A stretch of DNA of 64,000 nt, taken from positions 8,194,251-8,258,250 of the forward strand of contig OU964931.1 in assembly GCA_918807975.1 (NCBI GenBank), read 5' to 3'. Position numbers and translations under genes: made by a program. A model generated the notes under the pieces. That model did no database searches, had not been told where the DNA came from, and saw only the letters and a list, made by a program, of their open reading frames with translations. Below are positions 1-10,516 of this stretch, one piece after another (the first letter of the stretch is position 1; every line of letters begins with the position of its first letter). Source of the stretch: Aplidium turbinatum. Lineage: Eukaryota; Chordata; Ascidiacea; Aplousobranchia; Polyclinidae.

Positions 1-959
1 TTTCAAGCGCAACGCACCATAGGCCTTGCACGACTCACAAAATAGATAGGCTATAACTTGACGACACTGAAAACAATGACGAAAACAAATAAAACAAACT
101 AGCGAAAACAACATCATCATCTTTCGGAAATTCAATTTTACCCAGGGAAAGTTATGTCTTGAAGATATCAAGCGTGCTTTGATAAAAGTTGCGTTAATAA
201 AGCGATAATTTTAAACCCCAGTCAGCTAAACTCGTCACTTCCACACTGATCCAACGTTAGCAAACGTTGAATTAATGCAAGAACGACAGGCATCGCCAGC
301 TGGGATGTAGTAGTGGCATGTCACAGTAATATGATAAATTTGGGTTACCGTGTATATGTTTTACACGTTAAACCATAACAAAAGTGATAAAGAAATCCAA
401 TTTGGCATGTTAGAAAAATAGATAAATAATCAGACAATAGCATGACGATCCAGTCCAAGATATTGATATAAAAAACAACTGGTTGGAGCACATGGCCACC
501 GCTTCAACGAAAGATGGCGATTGGTCGAAGAGGATGAAAAAACTTCTGAAGATTCTGTAGAACTTCTGTGGACAAAAAAACACAAGAACCAGAAGGCCAG
601 TAGGAGTACTTACAACCTTACTATTTTGCTAATGAATCTACACACATTGGCCTATCATTTCTGGGCAAAAAAATATATATAATATAAAATATATATATAT
701 ATATATATATATATTAGTATGTTTGGTGCATGTAGCCTAATACTTAGATAGGATCATTTTAAGAAAGATTTAGCTTGTTCATTTTTGATTTAAAGCCTTT
801 TACAGTTTTGCATTCATTTCTTATAGTAGGGGGAAGCTTGTTCCAAACTGTTCCATCAGACCATTAATAACAAATATTCCTGCACAATGCAACAGTAGCG
901 ATTATGACGCGCTGACCTAATTCTGCGTCATTCTTTGATACTACAAAAGTACATATTTT
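1..959. other. Gene-free AT-rich stretch with (TA)n tract
   Basis: I see no coding exon, RNA gene or paired transposon ends here. The only structure is a TA-rich microsatellite at about 672-714. Confidence 0.5.
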
Positions 960-999
960 CGACAGTTAATCCACGATCATTCTATTGCGAAATTAAATA

Positions 1000-1277
1000 A
1001 TTGGCTAGAAGAGACCGGCGGCCAAACTTGGCCGATTGAGGAGGTAGCACCGGCGGTCATTCAAGCACTACTTAGCAGCCATGACCGCAGGCTGCTTTAA
1101 GGCTTGACAGTAGGTTACATCATTATAACATAGCATGATGCCTTTCTTTATATACCGGACTCGGCCACTGGTGCCGACAACAACAAAGTGCATACACTCG
1201 GATGCCAAGCAGTGACACTTTATCTTGAAGCGTATGAAGTGAGACTCTCAACCAAATGAGCTATCGGGGCGGACTAA
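1000..1277 (-). repeat. tRNA-derived SINE-like sequence
   Basis: On the minus strand the sequence opens near 1277 with a tRNA-like A box (TAGCTCATTTGG). A degenerate B-box-like stretch follows, then an unrelated body. This is the layout of a tRNA-derived SINE. No flanking duplication was found, so the limits are approximate and an unrelated match is possible. Confidence 0.3.
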
Positions 1278-1375
1278 GTACGAAGTTTGCTCTGTAAATA
1301 AAGTGAACATTGAAGCCACAATTCAAATATAGCCTAGTAGGCTAGAACTATTGAATATAGGCGATAGCCTACAAT

Positions 1376-3596
1376 TAGAGATGTAAAAAAACGGTTTTTT
1401 TTGTTTTTAAAAAAAACGAGCTCGTTTTTTTTGTTTTTTATCGTTTTTTTTGTTTTTTATTCGTTTTTTTTGTTTTTTTTGTTTTTTTTACCTATTTTTT
1501 TATTAAATGTCACAATATGCAGCAATTAGGGTTAACTCATTGCAATAGCGTCTCTTTCAACAAAAAAATAGTCTCATAACTCGTATAACATCTTTCAAAT
1601 GAGACAATATGTCTCTCAAGTCTCAACACACGAGCCATAAAGGTTTCTCATCGTCTCAAATAGTAACACAGTGTCCTATGGTTGGCACATCTCAAGTATT
1701 GTCTGTAATTTGGTTCAGCCAGTTGTTAAATGCAGTACCACACTCGTGTACAGTTTCGAAGCCACCTGGGATTTTGGTTAATGGGCATGTTACGTTAAGA
1801 CCAGGTGGTCAGGGTCCTGTTTCTCTACTTCACAAAGGCACTTTGATGTGCATTTGGTGCAAACGTGATGAAAATCACACAAGCGGTTCTCGAGTTATAA
1901 GTGAAATAACCTTAGCCACTAAGTGGCTTTATAGATAAGGAGCAATAGAAAAACGGCCATATCTCAAGAACCGCTCAACATATTTACATAAGCTTTAGCT
2001 CTACCCCCATGTTTTATGGGGTGGGCTATCTGTTTATGAATATTAAAACAAGTTTTGGCTACTACTTTTTGAGCTAAAAAGAAATTAACCTCTTGTCGTT
2101 ACGCACCAATAAAACCATGGTGCGTAAATTAAAAAAAATAATAATTGGGTAGAAGAAAGATTGATGACAAGTTTGGCAAAAGCAGTGTAGTGCTAAAGTC
2201 CCAACTTTTAGCCCAAATCACATTTAAATGTAGTGAAAGATGGAAACGTTTTGATGTTTTTTTATTTTCCCTGAAGAGATTCAATAATCCTTTGTGACGT
2301 CATAGTCATGTTTGTTTTCCCTTAATCACACCATTGTGCTGTCATAGACATGTTTAAAAGAAGTATGGTTATTGGTTGCACTTAATCCATCCAATTTGAA
2401 CTAGTTTGCAGAACTTTGAGACTTTAGCACTTTTTTTGTTTTTGCCTAACTTTTCGTCAATCTTTCCTCTGCCCAATAAAAAAAATTAAAGTTTGCATCA
2501 TGGTTTTATTGGTGCGTAACGACAAGAGGTCAATTTCTTTTTATCTCAAAAAACAGTAGGCCTAGTTCTCAAATAAAATAAGTTTTCATCTTTGATGTTT
2601 GTTTTGTATCTTTATCCTGCATTGTGGGAATATGGGTAAAACTTTATTCTTGTCAGGAAAAGCATTATAAAGCATTTATTCACTATGTGAACACTGAGCA
2701 CTGAGCAGTGCTGAAAATCTCCACTTTAAAGGAAAAACTTCTTCATTCAAGGTTGGTAGAATGGTAGTTACTAGCAATAGTCAACATGGGTGGTGGGCAT
2801 TTGAAAGGAACATTAACCTAAACCTTTTCTGACAAATGCACTAACTTTTGACAACTAAAAATATCAGTGATAAGGTCTCTTGCATTATATGTCCCGAATA
2901 ATCTGCAAGAAGCATCAATGACGAAGTGTCCAATCCAAGATCTTACAACACACGAAAAGAATACTTCTGTTTCAACATTTGTAAAGCATATACATCGTTG
3001 GCAAGCTATCAGTTACAAAACATGTTTAAACAAGCTATTGGCAATAGCTTGCATTAGTAAATTATCACGTCCACAAACAAGGTAAATGTGTGTACTGAAT
3101 ACTGCCACCTTGTTTTGTCAAAATTTCGTCAACCCATTGAGTGTGTACAAGAATAACCAGTACCACAGTATACTAACATCATAGGCTAACTTCCATAAAA
3201 GGAAAAAGAAATTAACTCATCTACATTATGTCATGTATCAAATTTCATTAATGCAATGTTTGTCAGGTCTACTGCCACAAACATGCCAGAGAATGAAGAA
3301 GAAGGCGAAACAACATAGGTCCTCATAGGACTATGCAAGAACATATGCTGCCAAACACAAACACTTAGGAATTTCAGCACACCAATAAAACTATTTTTAG
3401 TAATTTAATGTTTTTCAAGAGCACTATAATGAAACTAAGCTGTAAATTGCAAAAAAATTGCAACTTTTCCAGAAAAATATGAAAAAAAACAAAAAAAACC
3501 AAAAAACGAGTGTTTTTTTTGGTTCAAGTTTTTTTTGAAAAAAAACACGTTTTTTTTTAAAAAAAACGGTTCGTTTTTTTTGCATTTACATCTCTA
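1376..3596. mobile_element. hAT-type DNA transposon, TAGAGATGTAAA ends
   Basis: The left end begins TAGAGATGTAAA and the right end is its inverse, TTTACATCTCTA. Both sides are flanked by the exact 8-bp duplication cctacaat (1368-1375 and 3597-3604), the hAT signature. The ends resemble those of Tol2 (CAGAGGTGTAAA). Both tips continue into long T-run/A-run blocks that can pair with each other. The interior has no recognisable transposase: a 109-codon frame at 1609-1938 shows no motif I know. The copy therefore looks non-autonomous. Confidence 0.85.
2057..2563. repeat. Internal palindrome of the hAT element
   Basis: Two arms of roughly 150 bp (about 2057-2210 and 2410-2563) are near-perfect inverted copies. 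Each carries the block CTCTTGTCGTTACGCACCAA or its complement. They lie at the centre of the 1376-3596 element and could form a long hairpin. It may be a separate fold-back insertion or a family trait. No target duplication is obvious at its edges. Confidence 0.7.
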
Positions 3597-3842
3597 CCTA
3601 CAATTCAAACCTACCATTGTCAGTGGTCATCTTGACAGCTAACTTTAATCTCAAGGTTATTTGCAGCTGTATTTGGTGACCTTCCGCCGCCATCTTTGTT
3701 GTTCGAATTGTTTATGTAGTTTTGTCTCCCCAATAAAACATATAAACTGAACTTCAAAACAAGAAAGAGTTTACGAAAATCCTTTTTTGCTTGTTGCAAG
3801 TTGATCATCCTTCACGCTTCAGTGAATTCTCTGCGTGTTGGA

Positions 3843-4860
3843 TAGTGTTGTGCGGATATTGAAATTTGATAATCCAATCCAATCCGAAATTTTTTAGAAA
3901 TATCCGAATCCAATCCTGATCCAAAAATAATAGGAAAAGCAATATCCAATCCAGATCCGAAAACTAGCATTATACTTATAGCAGACATACCGGTATGTTA
4001 CACTAACATTTTTTTCTTACCCTGTCCCTCCCATCCTTGTCTCAATTGCAGCATAATGAATTTATACTGATATTAAAGTAGCACTCAGCCTACCCTAATC
4101 AATCTGAAACACAATAATAAACGACAATAACAAAACAAAGAAAATAGCAGTGTAAGCATGCACACTTGCACAGTTGCACACACTTATCAAAAGCATAGGC
4201 TACTGTTTTTGAATAAAATGATACAAATTATGTCATTATAAGATCAGTGTATAATAAATTGTCACTAATCACATGCTCACTTCCATGAACCATACAGAAA
4301 TGTAAGTCGTTCAGAAAACTATTCTTCCTCAGACCTAAACAAAGAGTTGAGTACAAGTAAAGCATTAACAGTTGATAATGTGAATAAAATCTAAAATGTC
4401 AAGTCAAAAGCATAATAGTATACTGCACAGAAACAGCAGATCTACTATGGCAAACTTTTTAGCTTCTGCTGGGCACCGGCCAGCACTTTCTAGTACCGAG
4501 GTAGGCTACTTTCATCAACCTCTTAGCGTGGCGTGCCTGCCTTTGCTTAGTTGCCGGTTTGCCTCTGCTGCTTTGACTGCGACAGACTGCGAGAGTGCGA
4601 GTCCCGTACATCGGTATCAGACTAGTGCTGCCAGATCTAAGGAGGCTAGCTTGCCTGAAACGTAGAACAGCAACTACATGGAATTTATTTCATTCAATTT
4701 ATTAAAACGTAACTAAACAAAGTTAAACAAATTTGGATTCGGATAATCCGGCTCCGGATCCTTCTTGAAAAAAATTGAATCCAATCCAATCCGGATCCGA
4801 AAAATTTCTTCAAATCCGGCAGGATCAGACTCCAAAAATCCGGATCCTGAACAAACACTG
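3843..4860. mobile_element. hAT-type non-autonomous transposon
   Basis: It is flanked by the exact 8-bp duplication gtgttgga (3835-3842 and 4861-4868). The ends are imperfect inverted repeats (TAGTGTTGTGCGGAT on the left, ATCCTGAACAAACACTG on the right). Subterminal regions on both sides carry repeated ATCC/GGAT blocks (3868-3970 and 4725-4855). No transposase-like frame is visible; an 89-codon frame at 4396-4665 has no known motif. Confidence 0.8.
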
Positions 4861-5146
4861 GTGTTGGAGGTGGTTGCAAGGTTGCCATCTGGTATATTTA
4901 TATACCAAATTTCACAAATCTGGTATATTTTTTTTATGTTTGGTAGTTGAAATTTTCGTTTGGTATATTGGTATATATTTGGTATATTTTGTAGCATTTG
5001 GTAGGTGATTTTATGAGTTTGGTATATTTTATAATATTGTGTCAATTGACTAGTATTTTTTTCAATGTACAAATTTGGAGTGTGTTAACCAATAAAAACT
5101 TGTTTCTTCTTTAAAAAAGTTAAGTTGAAACACTAAAATAGATGTA

Positions 5147-5819
5147 GGGGAGACCGGGGATAGTTCGGACGCGGGGATACCTCGGATAAGGCATTTGACG
5201 TCACAGTAGAGTATTGTTAATTCACGTTTGCCAAAGCTTTGTGGCTCCATTACAAATCAGGATAAAGTTTGCAAGTATGTCTAGTTTTCTTAGAAAGTTG
5301 AGGCCGAAAAAGTAATTTTATCAGTGATATCAAGATTTCAAAATTGTACGTGTAAGGTCATAATTCCGTTGCAGTTAACCAAAACAAACTTTTTATTGAT
5401 TGAGGTTGTAGTTAGAAAGCAATACTCAGATAAGCAAGTGATGATTTTGACCAGTAGTTAATCAGGTAGCCATATATTCTTCATTTACCTGTAGTCACGT
5501 GGTCGGGGATACTTCGGAAACAAGTCACACAACGGCCGAAGTATCCCCGTGGAAAAAATCAAACTTAAACAAAATCTTATTTTCAGATCTTTTGAATAAT
5601 TTATTGGATTTTAAAAACATAATGGTTCGGACATATAAAAGAAAAACAAATATTCTGTATTAACTGTCAAATCAACTTAAAACGTGTGCATAAAATTGCT
5701 ACCCTTTTTTGGCAAAGCTTTAAGGTTTACAACAAAATAACAATTACGAACTTGCTGTGTAATTTAAAAAAAATATGGGCTGTTTTCAAAAAATCGTCCG
5801 AGCTATCCCCGGTCTCCCC
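5147..5819. mobile_element. MITE with GGGGAGACCGGGGATAG ends and TA target
   Basis: The 673-bp element has inverted ends GGGGAGACCGGGGATAG and CTATCCCCGGTCTCCCC, each bordered by TA, as expected for a Tc1/mariner/pogo-type insertion. The interior repeats variants of GGGGATACNTCGG in both orientations (near 5173, 5512 and 5530). No protein is visible. The superfamily call rests only on the TA target and end shape. Confidence 0.65.
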
Positions 5820-6219
5820 TACCATTTGAGATTTAGCCCAATGACTATAAAAACCTAAAGGTTTTCTAAAGCATGAGTGTCATTGGAGTTGCTTAACTGT
5901 AATGTTTTACAACGTATTGTTATCTCAAGGTGTTAAAGAATGTTAAAGCTTCTCAGCGAGCAACATTGCAAGTGTTGTTGACTTATGATTTTTGCTGTGC
6001 TGTTGATGGAATGTAAATTTTGGTTTCAAAATGTTGAACAGTGTTGTTAATGTGTGACTAAAACTTTTTTTATGCTTACTATTATACTAATACCCTTATT
6101 GTGTTATATTGTATGTAATTATTGAATCATAATTACTTAATTCTTTATTACCCTGACGTTGATACTTTGGCAAAGTGAAAAATTTCCTAAATTTTTGGAG
6201 CACGTCTATTAGGCGCTGA

Positions 6220-6664
6220 CAGTGGCGTAGCCAAGGGGGGAGGGGTTACAACCCCCCCTTTGGCACGCGTCTGACGCCACGATATTGAAAATGATGCTTT
6301 CAATCTCTATGTCTCTAAGACAAAGTTTGCCTAATTTTAAACGAAACTGCATTAAAAAGAGCAAGTTTTGCCAATACCAAACATTTAAATATCTCAGCCA
6401 GGAATTAGCAACAAGAAAACATAGAGACTTTGCTTTATTACCAAAAAATGCCGAAGAAAACATGATCTTATACTTTTGCTATGCCACCGGACAGCACCAT
6501 TTTACAGGAATATTTATACCCACATTTTTTTTGAAAATGCTCTCAGAGTGCACCAAATTCAAAGTAGTTTTTAAAAATTTTCAGGGGGAGGTCCATACCC
6601 CCTGTCGCTGGGTCGCCCGCCGACCGTCAAACCCCCCCTTTCAAAATTCCTGGCTACGCCACTG
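6220..6664. mobile_element. hAT-type MITE, CAGTGGCGTAGCC family, copy 1
   Basis: Ends are CAGTGGCGTAGCCAAGG and CCTGGCTACGCCACTG, flanked by an 8-bp duplication with one mismatch (ggcgctga/ggcgcaga). G-runs lie next to the left end and C-runs next to the right end. The body is closely similar to the element at 32738-33176, including a shared reading frame of unknown meaning. It is nested inside the 4877-7162 hAT element. Confidence 0.8.
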
Positions 6665-7400
6665 GGCGCAGACAATTAGGTGCCTTCCAGATAGGTGCGC
6701 ACACTGTGACGTCGGGACATTTAGATGTGGCACGCGGTCATTTTGGTGCTATTCGGAATAAAGTCTATGTTGTGGGGTTCTTGAATGGTTGCATGGTGGG
6801 TTTTATGCATTAGCCAAGTGGGCGTAGTCTCGTCTGCATCACAGGAACTAACGCTCCAGCAACGTTTAGTTTTTTTGTTTTCTGAAACTTGATTAAATAT
6901 CATGCGAAATCGCTGTGGTAATCATTTCATGTTTGGGTCATATATATTAAAATTAGCCCAAACTAAAACGTTCTTTGCCCAAGTTAAAAATTAAACATTG
7001 TTCAGCTAGTTGAGGTGTGCAAAACGTAATTTTTCTGTAAACTTTTGTTTTTCATATCTTTTTGGTATAAACTTGGTATAATTTTTTAAGTTTGGTATAT
7101 ATTTGGTATATTTTTTTTTTTACTATTTGGTATATATTGCTCTGCAGAATCTGGCAACCCTGGGTGGTTGGAGTTAGAGTCTTGGAGATGATGTGGAATG
7201 AAAAGTACGGGAAGTAAAGAGCCTCAAAATATAGATACAATACAATTCGATTTTATTTTTTATTGCTGGCGCTAAAATAACAAGAACGATAAAGTAAACT
7301 CACGAATTTGGCACCAACAAAAGACCAAAAAGTTAAAAATATGCATCGCTAAAACAGTGTTTGGACATTAATATTTTCACAAAGTGGCTATTTTTACCCA

Positions 7401-7645
7401 CTTATTGCCATGGTTACAATCAGGAGTTGCCAGGGTTTGGATTAAAGTTAGGAAGGGTTAGAGTTAGGAGTAAGGTTAGGGTTTTGATCTCTGCCACTGG
7501 GACTAAAAAAATTTCCGAGATAAAAGTTTTTGTTTTCAACAGCTTTTAACTTTTCTCAAATTAGGGCAGAATTCCTTATCTGGCGACACTATTGAGGTTA
7601 TATTCACACTACATAGTGTAAATATAGCCACATCCTATTTTTTAA
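7401..7645. repeat. Dispersed repeat, copy A
   Basis: Blocks ATGGTTACAATCAGG and AACTTTTCTCAAATTAGGGC, in the same order, recur at 48452-48600. This copy has an extra segment rich in degenerate TTAGGG (7430-7480). The shared blocks contain short inverted ends (GTTGCCAG and CTGGCGAC), suggesting an old hAT-like MITE. No convincing target duplication was found. Confidence 0.5.
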
Positions 7646-7768
7646 TTCGCACTGTTTGTTGGAGTCAAACCTACTTATTGGAGTTAAAATGCACAGGACA
7701 AGAACAGTCACTCCCATAAAAAAATTACATTAACAAAGAATTCACAGCAAGAAATCAATTGAAATTTC

Positions 7769-7928
7769 GGTGCACCCTATTTCATCCTCTGAACACTTTG
7801 TACCCCCATTTTGTACCCTGAAAAGATCGAGAAAAAAATACAACAGAGCCGAAGTTGCTGATTGGAGTTGCCGCAAACATTTCAAAATTTCTCTCGATCT
7901 TTTCATGGGACGAAATAAGTTTCATGCC
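7769..7928. mobile_element. GGRTGCAACC-family MITE, short copy
   Basis: The ends GGTGCACCCTATTTC and GAAATAAGTTTCATGCC are imperfect inverses. Flanks gaaatttc and cgaaatttg suggest a degraded 8-9 bp duplication. The interior contains the family word for "AAAAGATCGAGA" and a CTGATTGGAGTTGCCGCAAA variant shared with 8883-9864. Confidence 0.55.
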
Positions 7929-8628
7929 TCGAAATTTGATTTTGTTGACAGCGGACAAACTTGTCCGATTTGAGCAGCTATCTTAGTGAACAAATTATGT
8001 CTCACGGCGGACACACCAGTTTTAATGTCGATCGTCCTGCTTAATTACTTTATCTTGAACTATATCTACAGTTTAGTAGACTTTTTAAAATTTCAGCCAT
8101 GTCACTCTGAAAGGATTTCATCAGACCAACGACCTGCGCTTGAAGAGTCAAATGTTTCACTGGCCTTTTTTCCTTAGATTTGTTTTTGCGTGTCATGTGA
8201 GCGAAAGTGATGAAGAGCAAGTAGGTTCATCGTATTCATTCTCACTTATAGAATTTTCCCTGGACCTTTTCTTTCTTACTGTAATACTAAAACAGCTTAC
8301 TCATATAATCTAATTTTGTAACCAACCTTGCCTTATCAATATTACTTGGAGATTAAAGCCAGACATTGTGATGTAAGACTTGAACTAAATTGCGCTGATT
8401 AGTGTAGAAGTAGGTACTCCCATCCATTCTTAGCGAAGAATTCACCTTTGTGACGCTGATTCATTGTAATAAATCGTTGAAGCAATGTAAAAATCCAAAG
8501 CTTTTCTGCTGAAAATGGAAACTAAGGGATACAGTATTAACATTTTCTAGATGTGCGCTGGGAATTATATTCTCGCAACAATTGTTCGTGCTATGCAATG
8601 ACGTCAGGGTTAGAAATGTTTAAGACAA

Positions 8629-8726
8629 GGATTCAACCAATTTTGTCCCCAGAACACTTCGTACCTCGATTTCAGGGTACAAAATCGGGGTACGAAATTG
8701 TTCAAGGGATGAAATAGGTTGCATCC
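8629..8726. mobile_element. GGRTGCAACC-family MITE, minimal copy
   Basis: A 98-bp copy with ends GGATTCAACC and GGTTGCATCC. The interior repeats the family words GTACC/TACGAA in inverted order. No matching flanks were seen, so it may be an older or rearranged copy. Confidence 0.45.
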
Positions 8727-8882
8727 ATGAAAGTCAAAGCTTTTGTAAAGTTTACCAGGTGAGTCGGGAGTAGTAAGAAGGCAAAACAACAAAACAATGT
8801 AAGAACCTTAACTTTCATTCAAATATTGGAATTAAGGGATATGGCATTTTTAGAATAGAGTTGTTGATCATATTGTGGTAAC

Positions 8883-9864
8883 GGGTGCAACCTAATTCAT
8901 ACCATGAACAATTTGTACCGTCTGTTCGTACCTTGAAAAGATCGAGAGAAGAAATTAAAAAAAGCGAAGTCGCTGATCGCAGTTTCCGCAAACATTTTAA
9001 AAGGGTTAGGGTATCGAAGTATCGGTATTCGCAAACACACAAACTGAAAAAATCGAGAAAAAAATAGAACATCGCTGATCGCAGTTTCTGTTTTTCCGCA
9101 AACATTTCAAAATTTCCGGTAATGATCCTTAGAGTTTGCCGAAGTCGCTGATCGTAGTTTCCGCCAAAATATTAAAAGGGTTAGGGTTGATCGAAGTTTC
9201 CGCAAACAAACAAACTGAAATGATCAAGAGAAAAAATAGAACAAAGCCAAAGTCGCTGATCACAGTTTCCGTTTTTCCGCAGTTTCCAAAAACATTTTAA
9301 AATTTCTGGTAATGATCCTAAGAGTTTGCCGAAGTCGCTGATCGTAGTTTCCGCAAACATTTTAAAAGGGTTAGGGTTGATCGGAGTATCCGCAAACATT
9401 TTAAAAGGGTTAGAGTGTTTCCACAAACAAACTGAAAAAATCGAGAGAAAAAATAAAACAAAGCCAAAGTCGCTGATCGCAGTTTCTGTTTTTCCGCAGT
9501 TTCCGAAAACATTTTAAAATTTCCAGTAATGATCCTAAGAGTTTGCCGAAGTCGCTGATTGTAGTTTCCACAAACATTTTAAAAGGGTTGATCGGAGTTT
9601 TTGTAAATATTTTAAAAGGGTTAGAGTTGATCGGAGTGTCCGCAAATGTTTTAAAAGGGTTGGGGTTAGGGTTGATCGGAGTTTCCGCAAACATTTTAAA
9701 TTTTCTGGTAATGATCCTAAGAGTTTTTGTTTGTTTGCGTAAAATTTTAAAATGTTTGCAGAAACTGCGATCAGCAACTCCGGCTTTTTTAATTTTTACT
9801 CTCGATCTTTTCAAGGTACAAACTGACGGTACGAATTGTTCATGGTACGAATTAGGTTGCATCC
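8883..9864. mobile_element. GGRTGCAACC-family element with internal array
   Basis: Ends GGGTGCAACC and GGTTGCATCC are inverted with one mismatch and are flanked by an exact 9-bp duplication tgtggtaac (8874-8882 and 9865-9873). Nine-base duplications and GG-starting ends fit Mutator-like elements, though Merlin is possible. About 40 bp further in, the inverted words CCATGAACAATT and AATTGTTCATGG extend the end symmetry. The centre is a tandem array. No transposase is visible. Confidence 0.7.
9000..9725. repeat. Tandem array inside the 8883-9864 element
   Basis: The words GAAGTCGCTGATCG, GTTTCCGCAAACATTTTAAA and GGGTTAGGGTTGATCGGAG recur many times. A higher-order unit starting GGTAATGATCCT recurs near 9118, 9309, 9528 and 9708 (period about 180-220 bp). 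This is satellite-like expansion within a transposon copy. Confidence 0.7.
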
Positions 9865-9873
9865 TGTGGTAAC

Positions 9874-10516
9874 ATTTATATTAGAGGTTTTATTGAGATT
9901 TTAAATGTTAATTGACTGTTTGATGAAATTCTGTCTACCTGATGAATACTATTTGGCTATCTGACTTTACTAAACCTTTTCCACATAATTGTTGTTCATT
10001 TTATATTCATATCATCGATTTGACGTCATAATATAACGTTTTGCTAAAACAGAAAAATTGACAGCCATCACTTGCTAGTTGCTATTGAACAGAATCACTA
10101 GTGAAAGCTGCGGTGGATTATTGGGTGGAAAACAATTTATCAAATATTTTTGTTCACAATACATAAGTTTAAAAAAAAAAACAACTATAAAAACATTTTG
10201 CATTTGTAAGGTTGAAAGCAATGGATATTCATCACAGGTCTCGACAGATCTCTAAAGATCTGTTACATCCCAAGGTGTATATATAATGAACCACGTAAAT
10301 CACTGAACTAGATGCGTGGGAACATTGTGTGTGTTTGTATATCATTTTCATACAGTAAAATGTTAACTAACTTTAAATATGTTATTTTATAAATGCAGAA
10401 TACAATAAAATACAATTTTCAGATTTTGTTGTGTAAATCTATGAAATCAGTAGACTTGGCTGGAATGTGCGTTGATTTGATGCTTGGAAGATTTCAAACC
10501 ACTTTGCTTGTTCACA
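9874..10516. other. Region upstream of MCTS1, no feature recognised
   Basis: AT-rich sequence with no reading frame of interest and no recognisable promoter motif. It presumably holds the MCTS1 5' untranslated region and promoter, as the first coding exon begins at 10517. Confidence 0.4.

Larger units (their letters stand above)
4877..7162. mobile_element. hAT-type transposon hosting two smaller elements
   Basis: Ends are CAAGGTTGCCATCTGG and CTGGCAACCCTG inverted, with the exact 8-bp duplication ggtggttg (4869-4876 and 7163-7170). Subterminal regions hold repeated TTTGGTATAT blocks on both sides (4880-5060 and 7065-7135). Two other elements sit inside it (5147-5819 and 6220-6664). No transposase is recognisable. 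Its left duplication begins one base after the right duplication of the neighbouring element, so two hAT insertions hit adjacent target sites. Confidence 0.8.

Noticed and set aside
6285-6761. 158-codon plus frame partly shared with 32853-33197
   Set aside because: Both lie in copies of the same MITE, so the similarity reflects repeat homology and not selection on a protein.
9000-9725. Repeated units that might suggest a CRISPR array
   Set aside because: Unit length and spacing are irregular, the array lies inside a transposon, and the host is a eukaryote.
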